Source: Vulcanimicrobiia bacterium
Lineage (GTDB): Bacteria > Vulcanimicrobiota > Vulcanimicrobiia > Vulcanimicrobiales > Vulcanimicrobiaceae
Reading direction: 5' to 3'
DNA: 57,164 nt
Assembly (NCBI GenBank): GCA_024281075.1
Contig: JAMXLK010000036.1
Location: 1 to 57,164, forward strand
The position numbers and the translations under genes are program-made. The first letter of the stretch is position 1. Each line of letters starts with the position of its first letter. Under the pieces are notes generated by a model. That model made no database searches, had not been told where the DNA came from, and saw only the letters and a program-made list of their open reading frames with translations. Of the stretch, positions 7,916 to 16,215 are shown one piece after another.

Positions 7916-9343
7916 ATGGCGGAGCGGCCGTTCATTTATCGCTTCACGAACGACCTGCGTCTCGACGATCATGCCGGGCTGGCGGCTGCGGCATCACACG
8001 GCGCGGTCTTTCCGCTGCTCGTTATCGATGAGGCAACGAGCGCGCGGCTACGACGATCGCCGCGCCGCGCCGGATTTTTTTGCGAATCGGTCCGCGCGCT
8101 CGACGTCGAGCTGCGGGATCGCGGCAGCGCGCTGTGCATACGCCGCGGTAAGGCGGCGGCCGTTATTGCGACGCTGGCGCGAGAGATCGGCGCTACCGGC
8201 GCTGCCTGGAGCGCCCGGTACGACGGCTCCGCCATCGACCGGGATAATCGGCTGCAGTCCCAGCTCGAGGAGAACGGCCTCACGGCCACGATCGTTCACG
8301 ACGCTCCGGCCGTCGCGCCCGAGGAGAGCGCTGCCGTTCGCAGCGGAGACGGACCCGGCTATCGTGCGTTCGCGCCGTATTTCGAAGCGTGGGCGCAGCT
8401 TCCCATTGCGTCGTACGAGCATCCCTTGCTGTTGCGCTTCGCGCGCGGCGAAGCGGCCAGCGAGGCGCTGCCGGAAGTGCATGAGTTCGGGGGCGAGCCG
8501 GGCGGCGTAGCCGCCGGTCCCGTGCACGCGCGGCGCTCGTTCGAGCGTTTTCTGCGCGAACATGCCGCGCAGTATGCCTTTGCGTCGAGGGTTCCGGCGG
8601 ACGACCGGACGTCGCACCTTTCGGCCCATCTCTCCTTCGGCGCGATCTCGGCCCGATCGATCGTCCGCGCCGTGCGCGATCGAATCGCCGATCCGTTCAT
8701 GCTCAGCGAAGAACGAATGTCGCTCCGCTTATACTTGCGCGCGCTCGCGCACCGCGATTTCTTTTTGCAGCTGTCCTGGTTTCACGCTCACACAACCGAC
8801 GAGCCGTTGCAGGAGAAGATGCGAGGGTTTCAATGGCAGCGCTCGCATCGCGCATTGGAATCGTGGCGTCGTGGGACGACTGGATATCCGCTCGTTGATG
8901 CGGGAATCCGTCAGCTGCGCGCGACCGGCTGGATGCATCCGCACGTTCGCGCGGTTGCAGCGTCGTGGCTTTGCTTCGATCTGGGAGTTGACTGGCGCGT
9001 CGGCCGTGACGACTGGGATCGGCTGCTCATCGAAGACGACCTCGCACTCGCGACCGGGAACTGGCAATGGATCGCCGGGATCGGCGCCGACATGGCACAA
9101 TATCCGCGCATCTACAATCCCGAGCGGCAGCGGCGCCGCTACGATCCCGCGGGCCTTTACGTGCGGCAGTGGATTCCGGAGCTTCGGCACGTGCCGCTCG
9201 AGGAGTGGTACGGGCGGCGCTCCGGCTCGACGCAGCTGTCGTTATCGCTGTACGACGGAGAAAACTATGCGCCGCCGTCGGTCGAGCACGCCGTTGCGGC
9301 CCGCGCCTTTCTGCGCCGTTATCGCGAGTTCGCTTCTTCCTGA
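7916..9343 (+). CDS. phr: Deoxyribodipyrimidine photolyase (class I cryptochrome/photolyase family)
   Basis: 475 residues. The N-terminal Rossmann antenna domain starts YRFTNDLRLDDHAGL. The C-terminal FAD domain contains GYPLVDAGIRQLRATGWMHP and LALATGNWQWIAGIGADMAQ, then YPRIYNPERQ and RQWIPEL. These mark a light-driven repair enzyme for pyrimidine dimers, or a related cryptochrome. At the position of the flavin-contacting Asn of E. coli PhrB (NNGGW) this protein reads ATGNW, so the Asn appears to be Ala. It starts 18 nt after the anti-sigma stop and is probably part of that operon. It converges on the next gene with a 25-nt overlap. Confidence 0.9.
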   Translation: MAERPFIYRFTNDLRLDDHAGLAAAASHGAVFPLLVIDEATSARLRRSPRRAGFFCESVRALDVELRDRGSALCIRRGKAAAVIATLAREIGATGAAWSARYDGSAIDRDNRLQSQLEENGLTATIVHDAPAVAPEESAAVRSGDGPGYRAFAPYFEAWAQLPIASYEHPLLLRFARGEAASEALPEVHEFGGEPGGVAAGPVHARRSFERFLREHAAQYAFASRVPADDRTSHLSAHLSFGAISARSIVRAVRDRIADPFMLSEERMSLRLYLRALAHRDFFLQLSWFHAHTTDEPLQEKMRGFQWQRSHRALESWRRGTTGYPLVDAGIRQLRATGWMHPHVRAVAASWLCFDLGVDWRVGRDDWDRLLIEDDLALATGNWQWIAGIGADMAQYPRIYNPERQRRRYDPAGLYVRQWIPELRHVPLEEWYGRRSGSTQLSLSLYDGENYAPPSVEHAVAARAFLRRYREFASS

Positions 9344-9891
9344 GGGAAGCGATCTTCGATCCAGCTGGAAATCACCGGGACGCGCACCTCGTCGCCGTTC
9401 CACGTCTTGATTCCGTAGTAGACGCTTGCAACGAGGAAGAGTATCGGCATGAGCGGCAGCAGCACCCAGGCCGAGATATTGAAGAATGGGACCTGCGCGA
9501 TCAGCCAAAGCATGGCGGCAAATCCGTACATTCCGGCGTTAAATCCGAGCGCTTGAATCGCCTGGCGCCGCAACTTGCGCGATTGTTTGCGATCGAAGAG
9601 CGAAATGAGCGCGAGCGGCCAGAGCGGGTATCCGAGGGCTACGAGCGCCCGTGACTCGGCGGGATCGTCGGCAACGGCCACGGTAGCGCGGCCCCGGACG
9701 GCGGCCGGCGCCGGGCGCGGCGGCACCGATCCGGGAATTTGCTGGCGCGTCGCCGTCGCAGCCTCGACTTTGGAGGCCAGCCTGCAGCTGGGGCATCCGC
9801 CACGCTCGTCGCGACACGTTGCGCAGATCGGTTTCCCGCAATCGACGCACGGGGCAACCGACGGTACGTTCGAGTGAAAATAACAGTCCAT
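9319..9891 (-). CDS. B-box-like zinc-binding membrane protein
   Basis: 190 residues. The N terminus carries a B-box-like zinc ribbon: MDCYFHSNVPSVAPCVDCGK then PICATC and GCPSC, with Cys/His ligands spaced as in many bacterial membrane proteins. A Pro/Ala-rich linker (about 50-75) leads to a C-terminal part with two membrane helices (MYGFAAMLWLIAQVPFF and ISAWVLLPLMPILFLVASVYYG), close to the DUF4870-like pattern. Function unknown. Its last codons overlap the photolyase end on the other strand. Confidence 0.7.
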   Translation of the reverse strand: MDCYFHSNVPSVAPCVDCGKPICATCRDERGGCPSCRLASKVEAATATRQQIPGSVPPRPAPAAVRGRATVAVADDPAESRALVALGYPLWPLALISLFDRKQSRKLRRQAIQALGFNAGMYGFAAMLWLIAQVPFFNISAWVLLPLMPILFLVASVYYGIKTWNGDEVRVPVISSWIEDRFPQEEANSR

Positions 9892-10085
9892 GAATTTCTT
9901 TCCGATCCTCCCGGCTGTACTGCCACCATCACGTACCGGGATGCGCGAGGGGAGGTTTCACTGCGTAAAGGCCCCAAGTCCCGAAGGCCATAGCACTGCA
10001 AACTCCTGCCACGCTGAGCCGACGCGCGATACTGCTACGCCTGGCGCGCGAGGCTCGGCCATATTATCCGCGTCTCGCGGTTGCC

Positions 10086-11774
10086 ATGGGGATGGGCGTG
10101 CTTGCGGGCATCCTTTCCATCGTACCCCCGCTGGCCTTTCGCATCATCATCAATCAGGTGCTCGTGCCGCTGGGCGGCCGCTCGCCGGATTTAAAAGCGC
10201 TCTACCTGGCGCTGGGCCTGACTTCGATTGCCTTGATCATGGCGAATGCTGCGATCTACGGCCAGACCTACCTCACCGCGTGGAGCGGCCAGCATTTGGT
10301 CGCGCGACTGCGCGTGCGACTCTTCGAGCGGCTTTTGAATTTGCCGCTCGGCGAGTTCGACAAATGGCGGCCGGGCGAGCTCATCGCGCGCTTCTCGACG
10401 GACCTGCAGATCATGATCGACGCAGTGAGCGTTTCGGTGCCGCAGCTCGTCGTTGCGTTGGCGACCTTTATCTCGTCGTTCGGGACGATGATCTACCTTG
10501 ATTGGCTGCTCACGCTCTCGCTCGTCCTCGTCGCTCCGATCGTCTCGGTCGCAGTCTCAAATTTTCAACGTCTGATCTCGGTCAGCACGCAGCGCGCGCA
10601 GCAACGGATCGCGGATCTCACCGCCAACCTCTCCGAGATTCTAGGCGGTCAACGAGTCGTTAAATCGTTCGGGCGCGAGGAGTTTGAAATCGCGCGTTTT
10701 CGCAGCCGCAACGACGACTTTTTCGGCGCGTACATGAAGCTGACGCAGTTCATCCAAACGCAGCCGCTCGTCATTTCGACGATTATGGTCGCGGCCGTGG
10801 TCGGGATCATGTGGCTTTCGGTTCGCGAAGTGCTCGTCGGCAGGCTCGATACCGGCAAAGTTTTCATGTATTGGGGCCTGCTGGTGAATCTCATGAATCC
10901 GATGAATCGCGTGGCGGCCTTCTTCGGCGACATCAGCAAAGCGCTGGTCGGCGCGGGGCGCGTTTTCGAGCTGCTCGACTTGCCGGTGGAAGTACGCGAT
11001 CCGCCGCACGCGACGCCGCTTCCGTCCGTGCGAGGACGCATCGAGTTCGCGGACGTGACGCTGCGTTACAAGCCAAACGAGCCTCCGGCGTTGCGCGGCG
11101 TGAACGCGACGATCGAAGCGGGCGAGGTCGTCGCGCTCGTGGGACCGTCGGGCGCCGGCAAAACCTCGATGGTCAATCTCGTTCCACGATTCTATCAGCC
11201 CGAAGAAGGACGCGTACGGCTCGACGGGATCGATATCTCGGGCGTTCGCCTCTCCGACCTTCGCGCGGCGATCGCGATCGTTCCGCAAGACGTGCAGCTC
11301 TTCCGGGGTTCGGTCCTGGAGAACATTCGCTACGGCCGAATCGGCGCGACCGATGACGAGGTGCGCGCCGCGGCGCGCGATGCGAATGTGGACGACTACG
11401 TCCAAAACTTTGCCGACGGGTATGCGACCCAGGTCGGCGAGCGCGGCGTTCGGCTCTCCGGCGGAGAGCGTCAACGCATCGCCATCGCGCGTGCGGTGCT
11501 GCGCGACCCACGCATTCTGATACTTGACGAGGCGACCAGCGCGCTCGATACGCACTCCGAGGCAATGATCGAGCAGGCTCTCGATCGTCTGCTGCCGGGA
11601 CGGACGACTTTGATCATCGCGCACCGGCTCTCCACTGTCCGGCGCGCGCATAAGGTACTCTTCATCGAGGCCGGCCGGGTGGTTGAAATCGGTACCCACG
11701 ACGAACTGCTGGCGAAGGGGGGCGCATACGCGCGCCTCCACGAAGCGCAGTTCTCGTTCGGATCGACGTACTAG
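10086..11774 (+). CDS. MsbA-type ABC exporter (fused membrane and ATPase domains)
   Basis: At least 562 residues. The membrane domain covers about 1-290 and the ATPase domain about 325-555: Walker A GPSGAGKTS, signature LSGGERQRIAIARA, Walker B ILILDEATSALD, switch His in IIAHRLST. It exports lipids, drugs or peptides; the substrate is unknown. The first ATG is 10086, but the frame stays open upstream to 9969 and encodes a typical exporter N terminus (LLRLAREARPYYPRLAVA) without any ATG, GTG or TTG. CTG 9996, 8 nt after GAAGG, is a possible start. Confidence 0.9.
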   Translation: MGMGVLAGILSIVPPLAFRIIINQVLVPLGGRSPDLKALYLALGLTSIALIMANAAIYGQTYLTAWSGQHLVARLRVRLFERLLNLPLGEFDKWRPGELIARFSTDLQIMIDAVSVSVPQLVVALATFISSFGTMIYLDWLLTLSLVLVAPIVSVAVSNFQRLISVSTQRAQQRIADLTANLSEILGGQRVVKSFGREEFEIARFRSRNDDFFGAYMKLTQFIQTQPLVISTIMVAAVVGIMWLSVREVLVGRLDTGKVFMYWGLLVNLMNPMNRVAAFFGDISKALVGAGRVFELLDLPVEVRDPPHATPLPSVRGRIEFADVTLRYKPNEPPALRGVNATIEAGEVVALVGPSGAGKTSMVNLVPRFYQPEEGRVRLDGIDISGVRLSDLRAAIAIVPQDVQLFRGSVLENIRYGRIGATDDEVRAAARDANVDDYVQNFADGYATQVGERGVRLSGGERQRIAIARAVLRDPRILILDEATSALDTHSEAMIEQALDRLLPGRTTLIIAHRLSTVRRAHKVLFIEAGRVVEIGTHDELLAKGGAYARLHEAQFSFGSTY

Positions 11775-11795
11775 CGCGAATCCGGCTTTTCGCGC
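11774..11795 (+). terminator. Weak hairpin after the ABC exporter
   Basis: GCGCGAA (11774-11780) pairs with TTCGCGC (11789-11795) across an 8-nt loop, starting on the last base of the stop codon. There is no U-rich tail, so intrinsic termination is doubtful. Confidence 0.3.
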
Positions 11796-11886
11796 GCTCG
11801 GCTGGCCGGAACTACGAGGCGGAAGGACGAAGAAATCGCGCTAGGTCATCTTTCTTCGAAGCCCCCTTTGAACTGATGGGTGCCCT

Positions 11887-11892
11887 TATAAT
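11887..11892 (+). promoter_or_regulatory. -10 box (TATAAT) of a probable cysC promoter
   Basis: A perfect TATAAT lies 30 nt before the cysC start. The best -35 candidate, TTGAAC at 11868, is only 13 nt upstream, so the -35 is poor or absent. AAAGGAA at 11910-11916 is the likely ribosome binding site. Confidence 0.45.
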
Positions 11893-11922
11893 GCCTCCCA
11901 CAGCCCTAGAAAGGAACACCAG

Positions 11923-12498
11923 TTGAACCAGGGATTCACCGTGTGGCTTACCGGCCTCTCCGGCGCGGGCAAAAGCACGATCGCCGAACGTTTGGCGCCC
12001 GAGCTTGCCGCGCGCGGCTGCAGCGTTGAGGTGCTCGACGGCGATGAGGTCCGTACCCATCTTTCCAAAGGTCTTGGATTCAGCCGCGAAGATCGCGACA
12101 CCAACATCGCTCGTATCTCGTTCGTTGCATCGCTGCTCGTCAAGCACGGCGCTGCCGTGATTACCGCCGCGATCTCGCCCTACACGCAAGCGCGCGCCGA
12201 AGCGCGGCAGCGAATCGGCAACGAACGGTTCGTCGAAGTTTTCGTTCGCTGCTCGTTAGACGAGCTCGTGCGGCGCGACGTCAAAGGTCTCTATAAAAAA
12301 GCAATCGCCGGCGAGGTGCAGCACTTTACCGGCGTTTCGGATCCGTACGAGGCTCCCGAGAATCCCGACGTCGTCGTCGACAGCGAGGTCGAAAGCGTTG
12401 AGGAGAGCGTCGGAAAGATTCTTACCGAACTGAAACGGCGCGGCTATTTTCCCAAAATGAATTCGGCGGCGCTCAGCGAGGTGGAAGGTTCCGTATGA
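11923..12498 (+). CDS. cysC: Adenylylsulfate kinase CysC
   Basis: 191 residues from TTG 11923. It phosphorylates APS to PAPS in sulfate activation. The P-loop is GLSGAGKST (about 11-19); [20 protein letters not shown] is the APS-binding segment, and [22 protein letters not shown], with a conserved Cys, is also typical. The usual family end is at GYF (about 176); the extra tail [13 protein letters not shown] appears to come from a copy of the dispersed repeat. It overlaps sat by 4 nt. Together sat and cysC make PAPS from sulfate and ATP. Confidence 0.93.
   Translation: MNQGFTVWLTGLSGAGKSTIAERLAPELAARGCSVEVLDGDEVRTHLSKGLGFSREDRDTNIARISFVASLLVKHGAAVITAAISPYTQARAEARQRIGNERFVEVFVRCSLDELVRRDVKGLYKKAIAGEVQHFTGVSDPYEAPENPDVVVDSEVESVEESVGKILTELKRRGYFPKMNSAALSEVEGSV
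12469..12492 (+). repeat. Degenerate copy of the dispersed repeat in the 3' end of cysC
   Basis: GCTCAGCGAGGTGGAAGG differs from the family core CTGAGCGAGGTCGAAGG at two of 17 positions. It encodes ALSEVEG in the CysC tail. Confidence 0.5.
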
Positions 12499-13637
12499 TT
12501 GCACCACACGGCGGAAAACTGATTCATCGCACCGCGGACGCGCAGACCGAGAACCAGCTTCGCGACGAAAGCAAAAGCCTGCGCGCGCTCACGCTGACCG
12601 GACGCGAGCTCAACGATCTCGCGCTGATCGCCAACGGCGCGTGCAGTCCCTTAACCGGATTTATGACGCGCGAGGATTACCAGCCGGTCGTCGATTCGAT
12701 GCGGCTGGCGAACGGCTTACCGTGGAGCATTCCCGTGGTACTGGCGGTCGGCCGCGAGGAAGCGCCGACTCCCGGCAGCCGCGCCGCACTCTACGACGGC
12801 GAGGGCGAGCTGCGCGGCGTGATCGACGTCGAAGACGTTTTCGAATACGACAAAGCGCGTGAAGCGAGCAACGTGTATCGTACGCAAGAAGAGAAGCACC
12901 CCGGCGTGGCGGCGCTCTACGAGCGCAAGGACGTTCTCGTCGGCGGACCCGTTTGGGTACTGGCGCGCGAGCGCAACCCGGAGAGCCTGACGCCAACGGA
13001 GACGCGCGCCGAATTCGAACGCCGCGGCTGGCAGACGATCGTTGGTTTTCAGACTCGCAACCCGGTGCATCGCGCGCACGAATACATCCAGAAATGTGCG
13101 CTCGAGATCGTCGACGGTTTGCTGCTCCATCCGCTCGTCGGCGAAACGAAGGGCGACGACATTCCGGCGGACGTGCGGATGCGATGCTACCGGACGCTGC
13201 TCGAGAATTACTACCCCGCCGATCGCGTCCTGCTCAGCACGATGCCCGCTGCGATGCGATACGCCGGTCCCCGTGAAGCGATCTTCCACGCGATGATTCG
13301 CAAGAACTACGGCTGCACCCATTTCATCGTCGGGCGGGATCACGCCGGCGTGGGAAGCTATTACGGTACGTACGACGCGCAGAAGCTCTTCGAAGAGTTC
13401 GACGCCGCCGAACTTGGCATCACGCCGCTGAAGTTCGAAAACAGCTTCTACTGCAAGCGCTGCCAACAGATGGGTTCACAGAAAACCTGCAGTCACGATC
13501 CGGAATTTCACGTGTCGCTGAGCGGCACGAAGGTGCGCGAAATGCTGCGGGCAGGCGAGCTGCCGCCGCCGGAGTTCTCACGACCCGAGGTCGCGCAAAT
13601 CCTGATCGAAGCCTCGCGGGAGAAGGCTTCGGCTTAA
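12495..13637 (+). CDS. sat: Sulfate adenylyltransferase (monofunctional, archaeal/bacterial Sat type)
   Basis: 380 residues. It catalyses ATP + sulfate to APS + pyrophosphate. The substrate-binding motif [11 protein letters not shown] and the GRDHAGVG motif are intact, as is the [20 protein letters not shown] segment. A C-terminal [13 protein letters not shown] zinc-type cysteine set is typical of the homo-oligomeric Sat branch. It starts in a 4-nt overlap with cysC. Its stop overlaps the stop of the opposing gene in the tetramer TTAA. No cysH, cysI or dissimilatory aprAB is in the window, so whether APS or PAPS is used downstream is not shown. Confidence 0.95.
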   Translation: MIAPHGGKLIHRTADAQTENQLRDESKSLRALTLTGRELNDLALIANGACSPLTGFMTREDYQPVVDSMRLANGLPWSIPVVLAVGREEAPTPGSRAALYDGEGELRGVIDVEDVFEYDKAREASNVYRTQEEKHPGVAALYERKDVLVGGPVWVLARERNPESLTPTETRAEFERRGWQTIVGFQTRNPVHRAHEYIQKCALEIVDGLLLHPLVGETKGDDIPADVRMRCYRTLLENYYPADRVLLSTMPAAMRYAGPREAIFHAMIRKNYGCTHFIVGRDHAGVGSYYGTYDAQKLFEEFDAAELGITPLKFENSFYCKRCQQMGSQKTCSHDPEFHVSLSGTKVREMLRAGELPPPEFSRPEVAQILIEASREKASA

Positions 13638-14005
13638 GCGACGTTCTCCCGCACCGGCGCGCGGCGCTGGTGCAAGCCGAACCGATTGCCGTCGGGGTCG
13701 CGCGCGAAGCACGTAACGCATGCTGGAAACTCGTGCACGTCGCCGACCTCGACGCCGCTCTCGATCAAACGCCGGCGCATCGTTGCCAGGTCGTCGACTT
13801 CGAAGACGGCGCCGGTCGAGCTGCCCGGCTCAAACCCGAGCGTCTCGCCGTTGCCGATTCCGAAGGTCGTGCCTCCGACGTCGAACTCCACCCAGTGATC
13901 GCCGAAGGAATCGCCCTGCCGAAGTCCCATCGTCTCGCCATAGAACGTGCGCGCCCGCGGCACGTCGCGCACCGAGTAGGCGAAGAAGGCGATCTCGCTG
14001 ACCAT
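13634..14005 (-). CDS. VOC/glyoxalase-family protein
   Basis: 123 residues with the vicinal oxygen chelate fold pattern: [20 protein letters not shown] at the start, then [33 protein letters not shown] and [15 protein letters not shown] at the end. These are small metal-dependent enzymes or binding proteins of varied function (glyoxalase, bleomycin or fosfomycin resistance-like). The substrate cannot be told. It converges on sat and is divergent from csrA. Confidence 0.8.
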   Translation of the reverse strand: MVSEIAFFAYSVRDVPRARTFYGETMGLRQGDSFGDHWVEFDVGGTTFGIGNGETLGFEPGSSTGAVFEVDDLATMRRRLIESGVEVGDVHEFPACVTCFARDPDGNRFGLHQRRAPVRENVA

Positions 14006-14095
14006 CGTCTACGTCCTCCAAATTTCGGTTTGCATGCGAAGGCTGCCGAACCCTAGCGCCCGAAGCTACCAGACCGGCCGGTGCCCCGGCTGCCA

Positions 14096-14102
14096 AGGAG
14101 GG
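14096..14102 (+). promoter_or_regulatory. Strong Shine-Dalgarno site of csrA
   Basis: AAGGAGG sits 5 nt before the ATG at 14108. It decides the csrA start against an upstream in-frame start at 14081. Such a site is also the usual target of CsrA autoregulation. Confidence 0.7.
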
Positions 14103-14107
14103 CATCA

Positions 14108-14356
14108 ATGCTCGTGCTCAGCCGCAAAGCAAACCAATCCATCATGATCGGCGACGACATTCGAATCCTCGTCGTCGGCGTGGACCGCGATCAAGTGAAG
14201 CTTGGGATCGAAGCGCCGCGCCACGTTCCCGTGCATCGTTTTGAAATTTTTGCGGAGATTCACCGCTCGGAAGGCACAGCAGCACCCGGGCCCAAGCTTG
14301 AACCGGTAGGAAGTGCGGCCTCCAAATCCGATATAGGGCCCGAAGCGAAAGCATAA
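14108..14356 (+). CDS. csrA: Carbon storage regulator CsrA
   Basis: 82 residues. A small dimeric RNA-binding protein that controls translation by binding GGA motifs near ribosome binding sites. The core MLVLSRKANQSIMIGDDIRI followed by VKLGIEAPRHVPVHRFEIFAEI is close to consensus, including the RNA-contacting VHR segment. About 25 extra residues (EGTAAPGPKLEPVG...) form a disordered tail absent from short homologues. The start is set by the AAGGAGG site. No flagellar genes or fliW are nearby, unlike the common context. The TauE/SafE genes follow on the same strand. Confidence 0.93.
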   Translation: MLVLSRKANQSIMIGDDIRILVVGVDRDQVKLGIEAPRHVPVHRFEIFAEIHRSEGTAAPGPKLEPVGSAASKSDIGPEAKA

Positions 14357-14447
14357 CTAAACCTGGCGCCCGCGCCGAATGCGTGCCTCTCCTTAGCTGA
14401 CCGAAACTTGCCGACGGGGGTTTAATCGCCGAGGTCATGTCCACGTC

Positions 14448-15230
14448 ATGAACTGGGAATACGTCTTGGTCGGCTTTATCGTCGGCACGTGCACCGCGTA
14501 TAGCGGGGTCGGTGCCGGCGCGATCACGACGCCGCTGCTCATTTTTCTTCAGGTTCCCACGAGCACGGCAATCGGATCGGACCTGCTCTTTGCGCTCGGG
14601 ACGCGCGTCGTCGCAATGATTGCGCATTTGCATCGACGGACCGTCCACTGGTCGGTGCTGTGGCGACTTGCCGCAGGCGGACTTCCCGGCGCGGTCATCG
14701 GAGTGATGATCAGCGCGTGGATGCACGCGCATATGGACATAAAGCAGCTCGAACACGTGCTGCGGCTCGCTGTGGCGGCCGCGCTGCTGGTTTCAGCGGC
14801 GGGGATTATTTTCAATCGCAAACTTGCCGGCGACAGGCCGTCGTCGAGCGATGATTTGCCGACGCTCCGGCTCGCTGCGATCGGCTTCTTCGTCGGACTC
14901 ACCGTGAGCATCACCTCGATCGGTGCGGGATCGCTCATGCTGCCGCTTTTATTACTGGTCGCGCCCGCCGTCGCGCTTCGCCGGCTCGTCGGTACCGATC
15001 TCGCCTTTGCAGTCGTCGTATTGGTGCCGTCGCTGCTCGGCCACTGGCGCATCGGCGACGTGAACGCGTCGATCGCCGCTTCCTTACTGGTCGGCTCGGT
15101 TCCGGGCGTTTTTCTGGGATCGTACTTCGTAACGAAGCTGCCCGAGGGGTGGTTCCGGGGCGCACTCGCGGGACTCTTGGTCGTGGTAGCGCTTGCTTTG
15201 CTTCCGATCATCCCGCATGCTAAAGGCTAA
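14448..15230 (+). CDS. TauE/SafE-family (TSUP) anion transporter, copy 1
   Basis: 260 residues with about eight membrane helices in two halves. Both halves carry the family repeat: GVGAGAITTPLLIFL near the N terminus and TSIGAGSLMLPLLLL in the middle. TSUP proteins move sulfite, sulfoacetate, sulfate and other small organosulfur or carboxylate anions. Being ~0.8 kb after sat-cysC suggests a sulfur oxyanion. It is followed by a close paralogue, evidence of tandem duplication. Start ATG 14448 has no strong SD. Confidence 0.85.
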   Translation: MNWEYVLVGFIVGTCTAYSGVGAGAITTPLLIFLQVPTSTAIGSDLLFALGTRVVAMIAHLHRRTVHWSVLWRLAAGGLPGAVIGVMISAWMHAHMDIKQLEHVLRLAVAAALLVSAAGIIFNRKLAGDRPSSSDDLPTLRLAAIGFFVGLTVSITSIGAGSLMLPLLLLVAPAVALRRLVGTDLAFAVVVLVPSLLGHWRIGDVNASIAASLLVGSVPGVFLGSYFVTKLPEGWFRGALAGLLVVVALALLPIIPHAKG

Positions 15231-15333
15231 AAACGCTAGAAAATCGGCGCCGGAAGGTTTCGGAGGCACCAAATGTTAACCCAAGACATTGACTAGTATT
15301 AACCTGAGCCTCAAAAGGAAGTGACGCCGGCGC

Positions 15334-16125
15334 ATGGGCATTACTTGGAGTTACGTTGTAGTCGGCTTTATCGTCGGCACGTGCATGTCGTACAGCGGCG
15401 TGGGCGCAGGCGCGATTACGACGCCGCTGCTGATTTTCTTAGGGGTACGCACCAGCACGGCGATCGGTTCCGATCTGCTCTTCGCGCTTGGAACGAAGAT
15501 CGTTGCGATGCTGACGCACGTACGGGCGCGCACCGTCCAGTGGTCGGTACTGTGGCGTCTCGCGCTGGGAGGCTTGCCGGGCGCGATCATCGGCGTTCTC
15601 ATCAGTGCCTACCTCAAGCAGCACCTCGACGTGAAGCAGCTGGAGCAGGTTCTGCGCATTGCGGTCGCAATCGCCTTGCTGATTTCGGCAGCTTCGATCA
15701 TCTTTAACCGTAAGCTGGCGCGCGATACGGTGAATGGTTCGAACGGCGACCCGCCGACGTGGCGGCTCGCGGCGCTCGGGCTCTTCGTCGGCGTCTGCGT
15801 GAGCATTACGTCGATCGGCGCCGGTTCGCTGACGCTGCCATTGCTGTTGCTGATCGCCCCCAGCGTGGCGCTTCGGCGCCTCGTCGGAACGGATTTGTCG
15901 TTTGCGGTGCTCATCTTAGTGCCGGCGCTGATCGGGCACTGGAAGCTCGGGGACGTGAACCCGACCATTTCCGTATCCCTGCTCGTGGGATCGATCCCCG
16001 GCGTCTTCCTCGGAACGTACTTCGTAACGAAACTGCCGGAGCGGTGGTTCCGCGGCGCGCTCGCGGGCGTGCTCGTCGTCGTCGCGTTAGCGCTACTTCC
16101 GATCCTTCCGCACGCGAAAGGCTAG
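15334..16125 (+). CDS. TauE/SafE-family (TSUP) anion transporter, copy 2
   Basis: 263 residues, a clear tandem paralogue of the preceding gene: shared GFIVGTC, YSGVGAGAITTPLLIFL, STAIGSDLLFALGT, ALRRLVGTDL and the identical C-terminal HAKG. Differences concentrate in the loop around residues 128-142 and in conservative changes in the helices. Eight membrane helices, plasma membrane. The 100-bp leader between the copies holds several GGA motifs (15251, 15262, 15317), which would suit CsrA control, but this is speculation. AAGGAAG (15315-15321) is the likely ribosome binding site. Confidence 0.87.
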   Translation: MGITWSYVVVGFIVGTCMSYSGVGAGAITTPLLIFLGVRTSTAIGSDLLFALGTKIVAMLTHVRARTVQWSVLWRLALGGLPGAIIGVLISAYLKQHLDVKQLEQVLRIAVAIALLISAASIIFNRKLARDTVNGSNGDPPTWRLAALGLFVGVCVSITSIGAGSLTLPLLLLIAPSVALRRLVGTDLSFAVLILVPALIGHWKLGDVNPTISVSLLVGSIPGVFLGTYFVTKLPERWFRGALAGVLVVVALALLPILPHAKG

Positions 16126-16161
16126 GAAAGCCCCGATTTAGCGCATCTCGTTGTCGCCTCC

Positions 16162-16190
16162 GGCCTCATTTACCACAGTAAATTTCGGCC
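16162..16190. terminator. Hairpin between convergent genes (possible bidirectional terminator)
   Basis: ATTTAC (16168-16173) and GTAAAT (16178-16183) form a perfect stem with loop CACA, extended by flanking GGCC/GGCC. It lies between the TSUP copy 2 stop and the rmlA stop on the opposite strand, where a two-way terminator would be expected. Confidence 0.5.
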
Positions 16191-16215
16191 CTCGGCTCCT
16201 AGTGCTGCATCTAAA

